Assembly (NCBI GenBank): GCA_007844125.1
Contig: CM017556.1
Location: 67,468,255-67,532,254, forward strand
DNA length: 64,000 nucleotides
DNA from: Sinonovacula constricta
Taxonomy: Eukaryota; Mollusca; Bivalvia; Cardiida; Solecurtidae
Direction: 5' to 3'
Shown: positions 25,001 to 37,505 of the stretch, one piece after another
Position numbering within the stretch: position 1 is the stretch's first letter
Layout: each line of letters starts with the position of its first letter
Program-made: the position numbers and the translations under genes
Notes under the pieces: model-generated
Told to the model about the DNA's origin: nothing
The model's input: the letters and a program-made list of their open reading frames with translations, nothing else
The model's database searches: none

Positions 25001-25101
25001 GCATCAGTGAGCACCACACCCTGCGTCACCTGTCCCTCCATCCAACCCAGCTGTGGCCACGTGACGAGGAGGAAGGGGCCACTGAGGGGACCATCGTGTA
25101 G
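19067..25101 (+). CDS. CCNB3: G2/mitotic cyclin, cyclin B3-like
   Basis: Nine coding exons: 19,067-19,234, 20,486-20,633, 21,337-21,408, 21,591-21,736, 22,038-22,142, 22,592-22,747, 23,219-23,383, 23,838-24,074, 24,964-25,101. Every junction is GT/AG and phases agree, giving 444 residues and a TAG stop. The N-cyclin box starts near residue 168 (EYAQDICDYLL). It contains MRSVLVDWL (201-209), K257 in IAAKFIERFPPE, and E286 in RMERTIL, matching the Lys-Glu pair that cyclins use to hold the CDK. The C-cyclin box covers about 300-400. LDFDVNIP and KYSHKSFHGI are the features that favour cyclin B3 over B1/B2; from memory, B3 has FDINIP and KYSHxxF at these places. The product should activate CDK1 (possibly CDK2) in late G2 and M phase. 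The N-terminus has only a degenerate destruction box (RTNNGMIAG, 62-70, lacking the key Leu) and no KEN box. The acceptor just before the ATG shows that at least one upstream exon exists. Confidence 0.9.
24811..24828. repeat. (TG)n microsatellite
   Basis: Short TG dinucleotide run in the last intron of the cyclin gene. Confidence 0.8.
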
Positions 25102-25257
25102 CGGTCACATATGATCTACCCTGTCCCAATCCCAGGACCAGGAGACTTTGCTCCAGGATCTTTTGATTACGTGATTATGACAACGGAGCCCTCACGTAAA
25201 ATTGTGCTTTAATGCGACTAAACGTCGCAAATTGTGCTAAAAATATATAAAGATATA

Positions 25258-25263
25258 AATAAA
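25258..25263 (+). promoter_or_regulatory. Probable poly(A) signal of the cyclin gene
   Basis: AATAAA lies about 157 bp after the cyclin stop codon and is the first canonical hexamer downstream on the plus strand. Cleavage-site usage cannot be seen from sequence. Confidence 0.45.
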
Positions 25264-28200
25264 AAGGTGCTTTATAAATAATTATTTAGTGCAATAGTGC
25301 TGAGTTAACACTATATAATTGACAACTTTGCCTGGTGAACCATCTTAAATCTCAAATTGTGCTATAACGGTGATTCTCTATTGAATTATTAACTATTGTA
25401 GGTGCTACCTTATTGTATTCACTGGAAACAAACAATAAGTATAAGATTACACCTACTTAAATGTTTTAATACATTTCCAGAACTTCACAAGAATGCATAT
25501 TGTATGTTTGTTTTCATCTTATTCGCTCAAGAAAGCACTTTTCGACAATGACTTCAATTGTCTACATGTTTTGACGATTTCAACTTTGTTTGTCTACAAA
25601 CAATGAAATGAAGCGTCGACTTTTGACGGTACTTTGGTAATATTTGATTTATTTCTACTTTTTCCTTTGTCTTTGTTCCTTTACTAGCCATTTGTGTTCT
25701 CGTTTGGATTATACATCCGTACAACTTTTTGTATGAAATATACGTTCATCACAAACTTTGTTCTGTTTTTTATTTTCCTTCAAAGCAACAGTGTTCGTTT
25801 TCCTTTTTCTGAAATGACTACCAATATATATTAATTGAGCAAATATTATATTACCTTAAACAAAACCCAACCTAAAATGATGCAGTTTTAGCTTTTAAAT
25901 ATATATATATTTATTAAAAGTTGATATTAAAACGTGGAAATAGAGATCGTAACAAACATTTTAAAATGAAATAGACGTCAATAAGTTTAAAGATAAATAT
26001 ACTGGGTTAGGTTGGCAAAAGCTAACAACAAACATAACGATACAACTTTAATCCTTCAATAAAAACATTAAAAGTTTGAAACTGATTAATTTAATATGGC
26101 TAATATTCTAAATTGACAATTATACTCGCTTTTTGATGGTAATATTATGCAGACTATAACTATTCAATAAACATTATTTCAAACAGGGAGACATGCACAT
26201 TTATCATTCAGGGGCATACAGACTTGTTTCTTCAAATTTTATAAAAATAATTTATCCACTTTAAAGGGAGATAACTTTGATGACATACTTGAGTCCTGTC
26301 AGGTTTACCTGTCCCTGTCAGCTGATGTTATTATGAAGCAGAACAGTACGCTGGGAAGCAGACTAATTTTAGTTGTGCTCCTTAATGTTCCTTGATAAGT
26401 TTTCGACTTGTAGCAGATTGTCACACAGAATAATGACAATTCCTGTGACAAAAATATATTACAAATTGAACTAGCCGCAAAGGTCTAGAATAGTGAATAC
26501 ACGTTTTAACTGATGATCTATAATAACCTTAGCCTAAAGAACGTCGGAGAAACATGCACGTACCAGTATAAAGTATAAAGAAAAGCTGTCGTTATTATCT
26601 GTTTCTAGTTTAAGATATCTATCTACATTGCTGTTCGTCTGTCCTTAACTGATAAACTACAGTTATCATGTTAAAATCAGTTTACTTTTAAAACTATGCA
26701 CAAGAGACGACAGGAAGAAAATTATAAAAATATCCTACTTGTTTTTAGCAAACATGTTGTTTATGTTTAAAACAAAAATGAAAACATGTATAGTCTTCGT
26801 GTGCTTGTTCGGTTGAAGTTGGAAATGATTGGGGACATGTTATATTTGTTCGTGGTATAAGTTAAGACCAATAAGACCTTGAAAATATGACTCTCTACTT
26901 AAAGATAACGCCAATTACCTACAATGTTATAGAACATATTTCTGTTTATCTCTGCATCAAGTGTAGAACCTGATCACACAGTTTCCATAAGCAGCTGGCT
27001 GTTCATGGGCTTTTATTTTGCTTTTGGCACTATAAATGTGTGACAGAAAACATCTCAATACACGGGGTACAAAGACCCTTGTGATGAAACTTCTGCTGGT
27101 CTGATTAATAAACAATTGTTGACAGTAATGTCCACAGACGAGATGAGGACATATGAAGATCCAAGAAAGACAACAAGAGTGGAGTTTGAATCAGTAGTGT
27201 GTAGTGTAAATACATAAGACAAACCTCCTATGCAGGAATATACCATCTCTTGATTGGATGTGTCTTGACTGATGTCTCAACTTAAAATGACGATAATCGA
27301 AAAATGTACACAATATTGTATTGCTTTACTATTTTAAAATTTCATCTAGATCTGACGGTATTCAAATATAATGCTGTTTGACTATCTCAAAATAAAGTAC
27401 AGGCTGGGTAACATTTTTACGTTCTGTCCAAATTCTCCCAAAATTAATTTTCTTTAGATCGAGTTTAATTAGTCGGACCTTAGCTGGGGCTTCCAATTAA
27501 ATATCCACTGTATTCTGAATTAAAAACTCAATAAATAAAACGACACACGTGTCTCGTTTACAGACATTATATATGATAAACAAAACAACAATATACATAA
27601 AAAGCAGAAATGTTTAATAAAATATATTCTATTATCTCATCACAAATAAAAGACTCATATTCATATAAAAATCATCAACATTGTTCAAATAGAACGATAA
27701 TAAAAGAATGAAATGAATAAACATTGCAAGTATATACAGAATCAAGTAAACATCGCTTACTGTACATGACATAAATGGTACATTAAAGGCATGATGCATA
27801 CGTTAATTAACTCACGTGATATCGCATAAACAACAATTAATCGCTCCATAGTGAACCTTAAACAAACACAAGCTTATTTTTTAACCTCGAAATGATTAAA
27901 CACACCCAAGAGTTTTAGAAAAATACAAAATGTGAAGACAAAGGTTAGTAACATCGAAAACGAACAACATTACATGTTACGCAAGCAATTGTTTTTTATC
28001 GGTCTTGATATAGAAAAAAATCTTACAGCAAATAGAAAGGAGCATATTCAAATTGTCTTAATTACGTATTGAATCAACATTTCAAGCACACAAAAAAAAC
28101 AAAACAAAAAAAACAACATGTACCTGATAATGTTTATCTAAAAAACATAAAAACAGGACACACATGCATGTATAAGCAGTGAAATATATCACAAAGGAGT

Positions 28201-28860
28201 GCATATCCAACAGCGATCACGTGATATCGAGTGAATTATCTGACAACATATCTAAACCTCCCTTAGATGTATCAAGTAATGACAGTTTGGAGTTTGTCAA
28301 GGCGTACTGGTGAATCTCTGTTCACATTTCTTCCAAGATAGGACAACAAATAAACCCCACCACATACAACTGCTACAGACAGTCGGATACACAGGCCATG
28401 TCTGTAGATTGCATGTACTGGTATACAACAGTGTTACATTCATGATACACATTGGAGAATTTTCAGAACATTTATAAAATAGTTCTGTATAAAAACAGAG
28501 ATCAATCATTTAAATATGAACACCATACATTAAAAATATTATTTATGATAGCATTATTTTCTTGGCGTTTATTCACAAATATGGATGATTAAGAAGATAT
28601 AGTTGTCCACATATTCCCCCACCACTCTGCCATCTAGCACCACACGTGGGCAAACAAGAGCGGTCATAGGCCAGTTCGCTCGACTATAGGTGCTTGACTG
28701 TAGGATGTAAGTGCGAGAGTACTTGGACGCAAAACTGCTACCCGCATGCAGATAAACCAATCTTTCTGAACCCAGGCTCATATAACTCAAGCAAACATAG
28801 GTCAATGTCTATGTTGTTATATCGCACCGACACATGATGTTATTGGCCACGACCAGCTAG
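25264..28860. other. Gene-poor AT-rich intergenic region
   Basis: No domain, splice-bounded coding block or RNA gene is recognised on either strand. Short open frames (for example 27,055-27,246 minus and 28,297-28,509 minus) lack features. Confidence 0.5.
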
Positions 28861-29010
28861 GATTGGTGAAGAAAAACCCCAGATAAATGTCTGGGTAGAA
28901 CCACCGCCAGCAGTTATACCTTCCCACATAAAACCTTTCATCCCCACTGTGACTTGAACCAGTCAGTGCCTGGGTGGTAAGTCTGTTTCTCTAAGTTTTC
29001 GGCCACGGGG
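28861..29010 (-). mobile_element. SINE, family C
   Basis: Read on the minus strand, a B-box remnant (CTGGTTCAAGTC) is followed by ATGTGGGAAGGTAT, then GGCGGTGGTTCTACCCAGAC and a tail GGGGTTTTTCTTCACCAATC. The order of blocks matches the copies at 56,155, 59,480 and 44,221. Confidence 0.65.
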
Positions 29011-29700
29011 ATCCCTGGGGGTAATGTTATAAAGGCAGTACGTAGGTGCGAACTGTTTTAAGTAAACACGCAAAAATCAACCAACACAGATGCATGTAAA
29101 AATGTGTGCACCTTACATGTATATGAACCAGAGTATATTGTGCTCCAGAGATAAACTGATTTTAAAAAAAGAGTAAATACTACAAGGATACTAATCTTGG
29201 CATTTCATCCAGATGAAAAATACAGTATAAACTTTACATAGCACTGTTACATCGTGTATATTTATATTGTTCGGTATCCAAATTACATAGCATGTTCGTC
29301 TTTTGGTATTGTAATAATTCGAATGAAAGGAATGAAAATAATAATAAAACAACAATTGTAAGTAAGAGAAAATGTACTGAAACAAGCTGGATAAAAGTTT
29401 AACATTTAACATAAAAATTATAAGGCGTTTACACATTTATTGTGTGTAAAAAGCTTGCGACTTCTAATATATTATTCACTTATTCAATATACATTAGCAG
29501 AGGTCTATATAATGTACGTGAGTTGTGGTGTCCTCGTACAATATATCCCCGATATGAACCAAACAATAGAAATGTTACTTTCTTCATACTTTGAGTCATC
29601 ATTAAGTTTAGTTGTCAAATACGTGTATTGTCGTTGTCACACACAGGTATTGTCGTTGTCACATATTACAGTTGTGACAATTTAAATGAGTATTCATCTC
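29011..29700. other. Intergenic, no gene seen
   Basis: AT-rich sequence with short open frames on both strands and no recognised feature. Confidence 0.4.
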
Positions 29701-30100
29701 TTGTTAGGAGAAGGAGCCACGGTTTTGTTTATCAGTATTCATCTCTTGTTAGAAGAAGGAGCCATCTCTTGTTAGGAGAAGGAGCCATCTCTTGTTAGGA
29801 GAAGGAGCCATCTCTTGTTAGGAGAAGGAGCCATCTCTTGTTAGGAGAAGGAGCCATCTCTTGTTAGGAGAAGGAGCCATCTATTGTTAGGAGAAGGAGC
29901 CATCTCTTGTTAGGAGAAGGAGCCATCTCTTGTTAGGAGAAGGAGCCATCTCTTGTTAGGAAAAGGAGCCATCTCTTGTTAGGAGAAGGAGCCATCTCTT
30001 GTTAGGAGAAGGAGCCATCTCTTGTTAGGAGAAGGAGCCATCTCTTGTTAGGAAAAGGAGCCATCTCTTGTTAGGAGAAGGAGCCACGGTTTTGTTTATC
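29701..30100. repeat. 23-bp minisatellite array
   Basis: About 15 near-identical copies of GGAGCCATCTCTTGTTAGGA plus GAA. Both ends carry the same extended sequence GAGCCACGGTTTTGTTTATC, so the whole array looks like an expansion between two copies of a longer ancestral unit. Confidence 0.95.
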
Positions 30101-30129
30101 AGTTCACCAATTATCTGACTTTTTTATTG

Positions 30130-30400
30130 GAATTGTTATGTTTATCAGTCTAACAATAAACTTAGGTCTGTTATTAGAATTGATTGTTATGTTTATTAGT
30201 TTAACAATAAACTTAGGTCTATTATTAGAATTGATTGTTATGTTTATTAGTTTAACAATAAACTTAGGTCTATTATTAGAATTGATTGTTGTGTCTATCA
30301 CCCTACCAATAATATTAAATATATTATTACAATTGTCTGTTATGTTTATTAGACTAAAACTAATCTTACATACATTACAAGAATTGATTGTTATGTTTAA
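30130..30400. repeat. 51-bp repeat, about five copies
   Basis: Three nearly identical 51-bp units (TTATGTTTATTAGTTTAACA followed by ATAAACTTAGGTCTATTATT and AGAATTGATTG), then two decayed ones. The period is a multiple of three, so open frames appear on both strands. They are repeat artefacts. Confidence 0.9.
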
Positions 30401-31289
30401 CATTGTACTGGAAGACATGTCAATGACAGGAATAAACGACTTAGCATTTAGAATATGTCCACTTCATATTGAGCATATAAACTGTTCTGAAATATGTAAT
30501 ACTTAATATAAACATATTAATACATACAGCAACACTTATATGTCAAGGTTATATCGTTAAAACGAACACAGAGATGTCTTTAAATAAATTGTTATTATAA
30601 GTAAACACTTATAGTAAAGCAATAATGTATATTGAATCGCTAAAATAAGACAAAGAAACTTGTGTATTTAAAGCAAATAAATTCAAGCAACTGTCCTTTA
30701 TACCGCTGTACTGGACTGGTGCTTGATGGTGTAACAACTGCGAGTGTCTAAGACCTCTACTTGGTCAGGTGTAAACATCATTTAACTAGAGCAACAAGTA
30801 CTGGGGCATGAGCCTCAGTTTAAAGTTTAAAAACTATGAATCCGAAACCTCAGCAGGAAAAGTTTTATCTGGGCTTTCTATGAAATGTAACACCGGAATT
30901 AATAAATTCTGATAACACGTGCCCTGGTAATGTCTGATCATGTCCATGAACAGTTGATAAAAAGGCGGTAACTGACGAGTGAATGTTGATTTACTAGATG
31001 GTCAATGTTGAAAGGCACTACTGCAGTTCTAAGCCCTGAAAGTCCATTTGATTCTCTTATAGTATGCACTATGCACAGTATCCCCAGTTCGGCGTAGCCA
31101 GTTTACACATTCTCACATTCCGCCATATATCTGTTCATTCAGCACAAGGTTTCACATTGCCAGAAAAGTCTGTTGTAAGCACAATACCGGTGTTCATACA
31201 TTAGACAGCTGACACAATAGAACCATATCGGAACCTGGTAGCATAATTTCATACTTATTAAAGAACCACTACTAATACAGCAATTCACT
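30401..31289. other. Probable 3' UTR and flank of the Rho gene
   Basis: Lies just beyond the Rho GTPase stop on the minus strand. No other coding segment is seen, and the UTR end cannot be placed. Confidence 0.4.
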
Positions 31290-32624
31290 TCACAATATTA
31301 CACATCTTCCCCGACTTCGTCGTGGATCCCGCCGCTTTATTTTCGGTTCTAGCACCGCTAACATGGCTTCGTCGAAAACGTCTTTAAGGCCTTGTTGCGT
31401 CAACGCACTACATTCTACGTAACAGTCTGCATCGCAACGTTTCGCCAATCGCATACCTTCTTCTGGTGTAACAGGCTTCTGTTTACGTTTCTGTAACTTT
31501 TGGCGAATTTTCTCATCTTCTCGAAGGTCAGTTTGCGTGCCAACGATGAGGAAAGCAGCCATAGGTGTACTATTGCGTACTTCCGGTAGCCATTTCATTT
31601 CCAGGTTTTTCATGGTGTCCGGCATCACAACAGAGTATGCCATAAGGAACACGTGGGTACCAGGGTACGATAATAGTCGGAGACCTTCATACTCTTCCTG
31701 AAAACAATAGTAAAAAAATGGTTAAGTACTCTTATTGGATTCTCGTAAACAAACATCAATAAATAAGTAAGCGGTGTCAAAGGTCGAACAGATACACCAA
31801 TTTTAATTTAAAAATCCGTCATCCTCTACCCAGAGCGTGAGGTCCCATTTCGGGACTAACTTTTCCACAGTGTTCTCCTCCAAGATTTCTACGGCGTACC
31901 GGTGGTCGTTCCAAGACATTTGTCTGAGGTTGGTCCAACAATGATACGATGTATTTATACAAGTCAAATATGTAAGAAAAAAGTATATACACAATTAACA
32001 CATTAAGAGTGTAATTTGTAACAATTATATAAAACAAAAACAAACTAATATTAATGTGGCAAAATGTTTCAAATTTATATAAATGACCAAAAGCCTAAAT
32101 CTTTTATATGTCGCATATCAGACAATGGATTTAAAAACAACAAATATCTCTGGTAATAAATTACCACCGTGCCTTAATTTGAACATAATTATGTCGATTA
32201 AAACGAAAGCAAAATACTTCATATACTATAAATCAGACATCATGAGATGTATCTGATGTTATAACAGCCAGAATTCTACACTTGTTCCAATAATCTACAA
32301 AATGATAGCATTGGTGATTATTATGATGATGATGATGATGGTGATAATGATGACAATTATTATGTTGTCTAAAATGGTGATGACTATGTTGTTGGTGATA
32401 AATGATTTTTAATGGTTTCATGATGATGATGATGAAGATGATGATGATGTGACTGAATGGTGCAATTGATGATTATGCTGCAGCTAATCCAGCTTATATT
32501 GATGCTGCCGTGACTATGATAATGTTGAGGAGGATAAGAAGGAGGAGACCATATAATGAATCTACCTGTCCGGCTGTATCGAAAAGACCGAGTTGGTATG
32601 ATGTTCCCCGAATTGAAACCGTCA
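31290..32624 (-). CDS. Rho family GTPase, Cdc42/TC10-like, 3' exons
   Basis: Two exons: 32,624-32,566 (59 bp) and 31,697-31,290 (stop TGA at 31,292-31,290), joined at DTAGQ-EEYEG. The 154 residues cover switch II (LGLFDTAGQEEYEGLRLLSY), the GTQTDL guanine-specificity motif, and ECSALTQQGLKDVFDEA with the SAL motif. The C-terminus is basic and ends in a CVIL CAAX box, expected to be geranylgeranylated and to place the protein on membranes. GTQxDL groups it with Cdc42, TC10/RhoQ, RhoJ and RhoU/V rather than Rac (GTKxDL). The catalytic Gln of DTAGQ is present. The exon(s) for the P-loop and switch I (about 36-40 residues) were not found in the window. The 59-bp exon starts with two bases of a split codon, so an upstream exon must exist. 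Large tandem arrays occupy the upstream side. Confidence 0.9.
31811..31940 (+). mobile_element. SINE fragment, family C, in the Rho intron
   Basis: On the plus strand it contains GGCGTACCGGTGGTCGTTCC followed by AAGACATTTGTCTGAGGTTG, matching the 3' half of the family-C element near 59,480 (read on its minus strand). It explains two exon-like minus-strand frames here that could be mistaken for an extra Rho exon. Confidence 0.6.
32285..32450. repeat. (ATG)n-rich microsatellite
   Basis: Imperfect GATGATGAT runs in the Rho intron, mixed with TTATGATG variants. Confidence 0.85.
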
Positions 32625-32857
32625 CTGAAAAAAATAAAATAAAATATTTTAAGACGAAAAATCTCAAAAGAACCCATACAACGCAATAAACATGTAAAGT
32701 TTGTATCATTCAAATGAATTGTCCACAACAAATATATATTATTAGTTTGTTTGTTTACGCGGTTTTATCTTATTTAATATTATATGTTTGTAAACTTTGG
32801 TTTAAGCCAAACATGGAACATCTTTACAATTAACTAAGCTGCTTCTATTAACAGCGT

Positions 32858-34160
32858 ATACCAGGCTGATCTCTCTGCGCGACCAGGACCAGGCTGATCT
32901 CCCAACGCAGGCTGGTCTAAATGCGAGACCAGAGTGATCTCCCGGCGCGACCAGGTTGATATCCCAACGGGACCAGGTTGGTCTCCCAGCGGGACCAGGT
33001 TGATCTCCCAGCGGCCAGGTTGATCTCCCAGCGGGACCAGACTGATCTCCCAGCGGGACCAGGTTGATCTCCCAGCGGCCAGGTTGATCTCCCAGCGGGA
33101 CCAGACTGATCTCCCAGCGGGACCAGGTTGATCTCCCAACGGGACTAGGTTGGTCTCCCAACGTAGGCTGGTCTAAATGCGGGACCAGAGTGATCTCCCG
33201 GCGGGACCAGGTTGATCTCACAACGCAGGCTGGTCTAAATGCGAGACCGGAGTGATCTCCCAGCGGGACCAGACTGATCTCCCAACGGGACCAGGTTGAT
33301 CTCCCAGCGGGACCAGGTTGATCTCCCAGCTTGATCTCCCAGCGGGACCAGGTTGATCTCCCAGCGAGACCAGACTTATCTTCCAGCGGGACCAGGTTGA
33401 TCTCCCAGCGGGACCAGACTGATCTCCCAGCGGGACCAGGTTGATCTCCCAATGGGACCAGGTTGATCTCCCAACGCAGGCTGGTCTTAATGCGAGACCA
33501 GAGTGATCTCCCGGCGGGACCAGGTTGATCTCCCAACGCAGGCTGTTCTCCCGGCGGGACCAGACTGATCTCACAACGGGACCAGGTTGATCTCCGAGCG
33601 GGACCAGACTGATCTCCCGGTGAGACCAGACTGATCTCCCAGCGGGACCAGGTTGATCTCACAACGCAGGCTGATCTCCCGGCGGGACCAGACTTATCTC
33701 CCAACGGGACCAGGTTGATCTCCCAGCGAGACCAGACTGATCTCCCAACGGGACCAGGTTGATCTTCCAGCGGGACCAGACTGATCTCCCAACGGGACCA
33801 GGTTGATCTCCCGGCGAGACCAGGTTGATCTCCCAGCGGGACCAGGTTGATCTCACAACGGTACCAGGTTGATCACACAACGCAGGCTGGTCTAAATGCG
33901 AGACCAGAGTGACCTCCCGGCGAGACCAGGTTGATCTCCAAGCGGGACCAGGTTGATCTCACAACGGTACCAGGTTGATCACACAACGCAGGCTGGTCTA
34001 AATGCGAGACCAGAGTGACCTCCCGGCTGGACCAGGTTGATCTCCCAACGCAGGCTGATCTCCCGGCGGGACCAGACTGATCTCCCAACGCAGGCTGGTC
34101 TAAATGCGAGACCAGACTGATCTCCCGGCGGGACCAGGTTTATCTTCCAGCGGAACCAGA
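32858..34160. repeat. 22-bp minisatellite array with composite units
   Basis: About 59 copies of a 22-bp unit of the form GGGACCAGGTTGATCTCCCA plus GC. A longer composite, with CAGGCTGGTCTAAATGCGAG interposed, recurs several times. The unit has no stop codon on the minus strand, which gives the overlapping minus frames in this region (GDQPGPAGRSTWSRW-type peptides). They have no independent support as proteins. Confidence 0.95.
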
Positions 34161-34619
34161 CTTATCTGGATCTACACTCTTTGCCAAATCCTTATCACTG
34201 TGCTCTGCATGTTAATTAGTAAATCTATAAAAGAAAATGTTCACTCGAAAAATAAATTGCTACATAAACAAAGGAAACTATTCTCTTTACAGTGAGTTAC
34301 AGACCATAAGGTCTAAACGAACGATCTGTTCAGTAATGTATGCTCAGGCATATCGATGTTTGGACCATTCTTAGGTCAATATGAGTCCAGCTGCACATGC
34401 CATTGGTATTCAAAACTAGGTTATCCATATCTTTTATTTTGTCATTTTGCTGTTGTTATTTTTTTAAGTATTTCGATTTTGCCTATAAATACATCGCACT
34501 TTCTGGTTATCATAACGGCATTCAGTTTTTATTGCATGGTGCGATTTATTTTGTATGCATTGTATTGATCCAATAATGGTGATTAAAGCGACGTCTATTA
34601 TTGGTTGCGTAAGACGGTA
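34161..34619. other. Spacer with a dispersed-repeat fragment
   Basis: At 34,167-34,186 the sequence TCTGGATCTACACTCTTTGC matches the dispersed motif also seen near 44,560, 52,150 and 62,940. The remainder is AT-rich with no gene. Confidence 0.4.
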
Positions 34620-34755
34620 GAAAATGTCTGGGTAGAACCAGCAAGGCACCTCAGGCCTTGCCTTATTAAAGTTGTTCACTCGACCTTGACAGGTATGGGA
34701 CTGGGGCTGGGGAGGAACAAGTCGGCAAGTAGAACCGTTAGGGCATAGGCGCACA
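34620..34755 (-). mobile_element. SINE fragment, family C
   Basis: Contains AAATGTCTGGGTAGAACCAG on the plus strand, the reverse complement of the family-C 3' core. The following body is diverged, ending near GTAGAACCGTTAGGGC. Confidence 0.45.
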
Positions 34756-35261
34756 CAGTACGGCTGTGTTGTAATGGTTGCTACATGTATTTGGGATGCT
34801 GCTGCTTTTGATATACAGTTTAACAGTGATTATATTGGCACGGTGGTATATCTGCTCACTGACAAGTTAACAATTATCTGTTATTGTTCATTCTAAAAAA
34901 CTATCGGTCTGTTAAAATTTACTATGAATGCACTATTCCCAGTTCCCTAACTTAAGTGTACTAAGTATGTAAAACGAGCGGATAGGTGATACCACTAGCA
35001 TATAACTTTCTATATGGCACATTTTTTCTTCATTGTATCCTTGCCTAACAAATGGTAAAAGGATGTTTAGTTCTATCTAATAAATGTCAGATTCACATTT
35101 ATAGCAGTGTTCTTCCGAAAGATCCCGCGAGACAAAATATTTCCTTATTGTAGTTTCGCTTGTTAACATGGTCGAAAGAAGATAAGGACTTTTTGAACAA
35201 GCAACCGGGTGTTCATATTTACTTATCGCATCGCCTAAATACGTGACTAGTACTTCAAATG
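34756..35261. other. Spacer, no gene seen
   Basis: AT-rich sequence with no recognisable feature between two arrays. Confidence 0.4.
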
Positions 35262-37505
35262 TCAGAGGACCAGTCAGAGCCATGCCTCGGTCAGAGGACC
35301 AGGCAGAGACATGCCTCGGTCAGAGGACCAGGCAGAGACATGCCTCGGTCAGAGGACAAGTCAGAGACATGCCTCGGTCAGAGGACCAGGCAGAGCCATG
35401 CCTCGGTCAGAGGACCAGTCAGAGACATGCCTCGGTCAGAGGACCAGTCAGAGACATGCCTCGGTCAGAGGACAAGTCAGAGACATGCCTCGGTCAGAGG
35501 ACCAGTCAGAGTCTTGCCTTGGTCAGAGGATAAGTCAGAGACATGCCTCGGTCAGAGGACCAGTCACAGACATGCCTCGGTCAGAGGACCAGGCAGAGAC
35601 ATGCCTCGGTCAGAGGACCAGTCAGAGCCATGCCTCGGTCAGAGGACCAGTCAGAGACATGCCTCGGTCAGAGGACCAGGCAGAGCCATGCCTCGGTCAG
35701 AGGACCAGGCAGAGCCATGCCTCGGTCAGAGGACCAGTCAGAGACATGCCTCGGTCAGAGGACCAGGCAGAGCCATGCCTCGGTCAGAGGACCAGTCAGA
35801 GACATGCCTCGGTCAGAGGACCAGTCAGAGACATGCCTCGTCAGAGAACCAGGCAGAGACATGCCTCGGTCAGAGGACCAGTCAGAGCCATGCCTCGGTC
35901 AGAGGACCAGTCAGAGACATGCCTCGGTCAGAGGACCAGTCAGAGCCATGCCTCGGTCAGAGGACCAGTCAGAGCCATGCCTCGGTCAGAGGACCAGTCA
36001 GAGACATGCCTCGGTCAGAGAACCAGGCAGAGACATGCCTCGGTCAGAGGACCAGTCAGAGACATGCCTCGGTCAGAGGACCAGTCAGAGACATGCCTCG
36101 GTCAGAGGACCAGTCAGAGACATGCCTCGGTCAGAGGACCAGTCAGAGACATGCCTCGGTCAGAGGACCAGTCAGAGACATGCCTCGGTCAGAGGACCAG
36201 TCAGAGACATGCCTCGGTCAGAGGACCAGGCAGAGACATGCCTCGGTCAGAGGACCAGTCAGAGCCATGCCTCGGTCAGAGGACCAGGCAGAGCCATGCC
36301 TCGGTCAGAGGACCAGTCAGAGCCATGCCTCGGTCAGAGGACCAGTCAGAGACATGCCTCGGTCAGAGGACCAGTCAGAGCCATGCCTCGGTCAGAGGAC
36401 CAGTCAGAGACATGCCTCGGTCAGAGGACCAGTCAGAGACATGCCTCGGTCAGAGGACCAGGCAGAGACATGCCTCGGTCAGAGGACCAGTCAGAGCCAT
36501 GCCTCGGTCAGAGAACCAGGCAGAGCCATGCCTCGGTCAGAGGACCAGTCAGAGACATGCCTCGGTCAGAGAACCAGGCAGAGACATGCCTCGGTCAGAG
36601 GACCAGTCAGAGCCATGCCTCGGTCAGAGAACCAGGCAGAGCCATGCCTCGGTCAGAGGACCAGTCAGAGACATGCCTCGGTCAGAGGACCAGTCAGAGA
36701 CATGCCTCGGTCAGAGGACCAGTCAGAGACATGCCTCGGTCAGAGAACCAGGCAGAGACATGCCTCGGTCAGAGAACCAGGCAGAGACATGCCTCGGTCA
36801 GAGGACCAGTCAGAGACATGCCTCGGTCAGAGGACCAGGCAGAGCCATGCCTCGGTCAGAGGACCAGTCAGAGACATGCCTCGGTCAGAGGACCAGTCAG
36901 AGCCATGCCTCGGTCAGAGGACCAGTCAGAGCCATGCCTCGGTCAGAGGACCAGTCAGAGCCATGCCTCGGTCAGAGGACCAGGCAGAGCCATGCCTCGG
37001 TCAAAGGACCAGTCAGAGCCATGCCTCGGTCAAAGGACCAGTCAGAGCCATGCCTCGGTCAGAGGACCAGGCAGAGACATGCCTCGGTCAGAGGACCAGG
37101 CAGAGCCATGCCTCGGTCAGAGAACCAGTCAGAGCCATGCCTCGGTCAGAGGACCAGTCAGAGCCATGCCTCGGTCAGAGAACCAGGCAGAGCCATGCCT
37201 CGGTCAGAGGACCAGTCAGAGACATGCCTCGGTCAGAGAACCAGGCAGAGACATGCCTCGGTCAGAGGACCAGTCAGAGCCATGCCTCGGTCAGAGAACC
37301 AGGCAGAGCCATGCCTCGGTCAGAGGACCAGTCAGAGCCATGCCTCGGTCAGAGAACCAGTCAGAGCCATGCCTCGGTCAGAGGACCAGTCAGAGACATG
37401 CCTCGGTCAGAGGACCAGTCAGAGCCATGCCTCGGTCAGAGGACCAGTCAGAGACATGCCTCGGTCAGAGGACCAGTCAGAACCATGCCTCGGTCAGAGG
37501 ACCAG
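35262..37505. repeat. 29-bp minisatellite array, about 77 copies
   Basis: Unit GTCAGAGGACCAGTCAGAGA plus CATGCCTCG, very homogeneous. Variation is mainly at four places: AGTC/GGC, GAGA/GAGC, AGGACC/AGAACC, and rare AAAGG. All three plus-strand frames are open through the array (about 664 to 780 codons), because the unit has no stop in any frame and its length is not a multiple of three. I do not call a protein. Confidence 0.97.

Noticed and set aside
31803..31994. GC-richer minus frame in the Rho intron as an extra exon
   Set aside because: The sequence matches SINE family C on the plus strand, and the flanking exons already join in phase at DTAGQ-EEYEG.
32802..33880. Minus-strand GDQPGPAGRSTWSRW-type frames as a collagen-like or secreted protein
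   Set aside because: They cycle through a stop-free 22-bp unit, with no signal peptide or unique domain.
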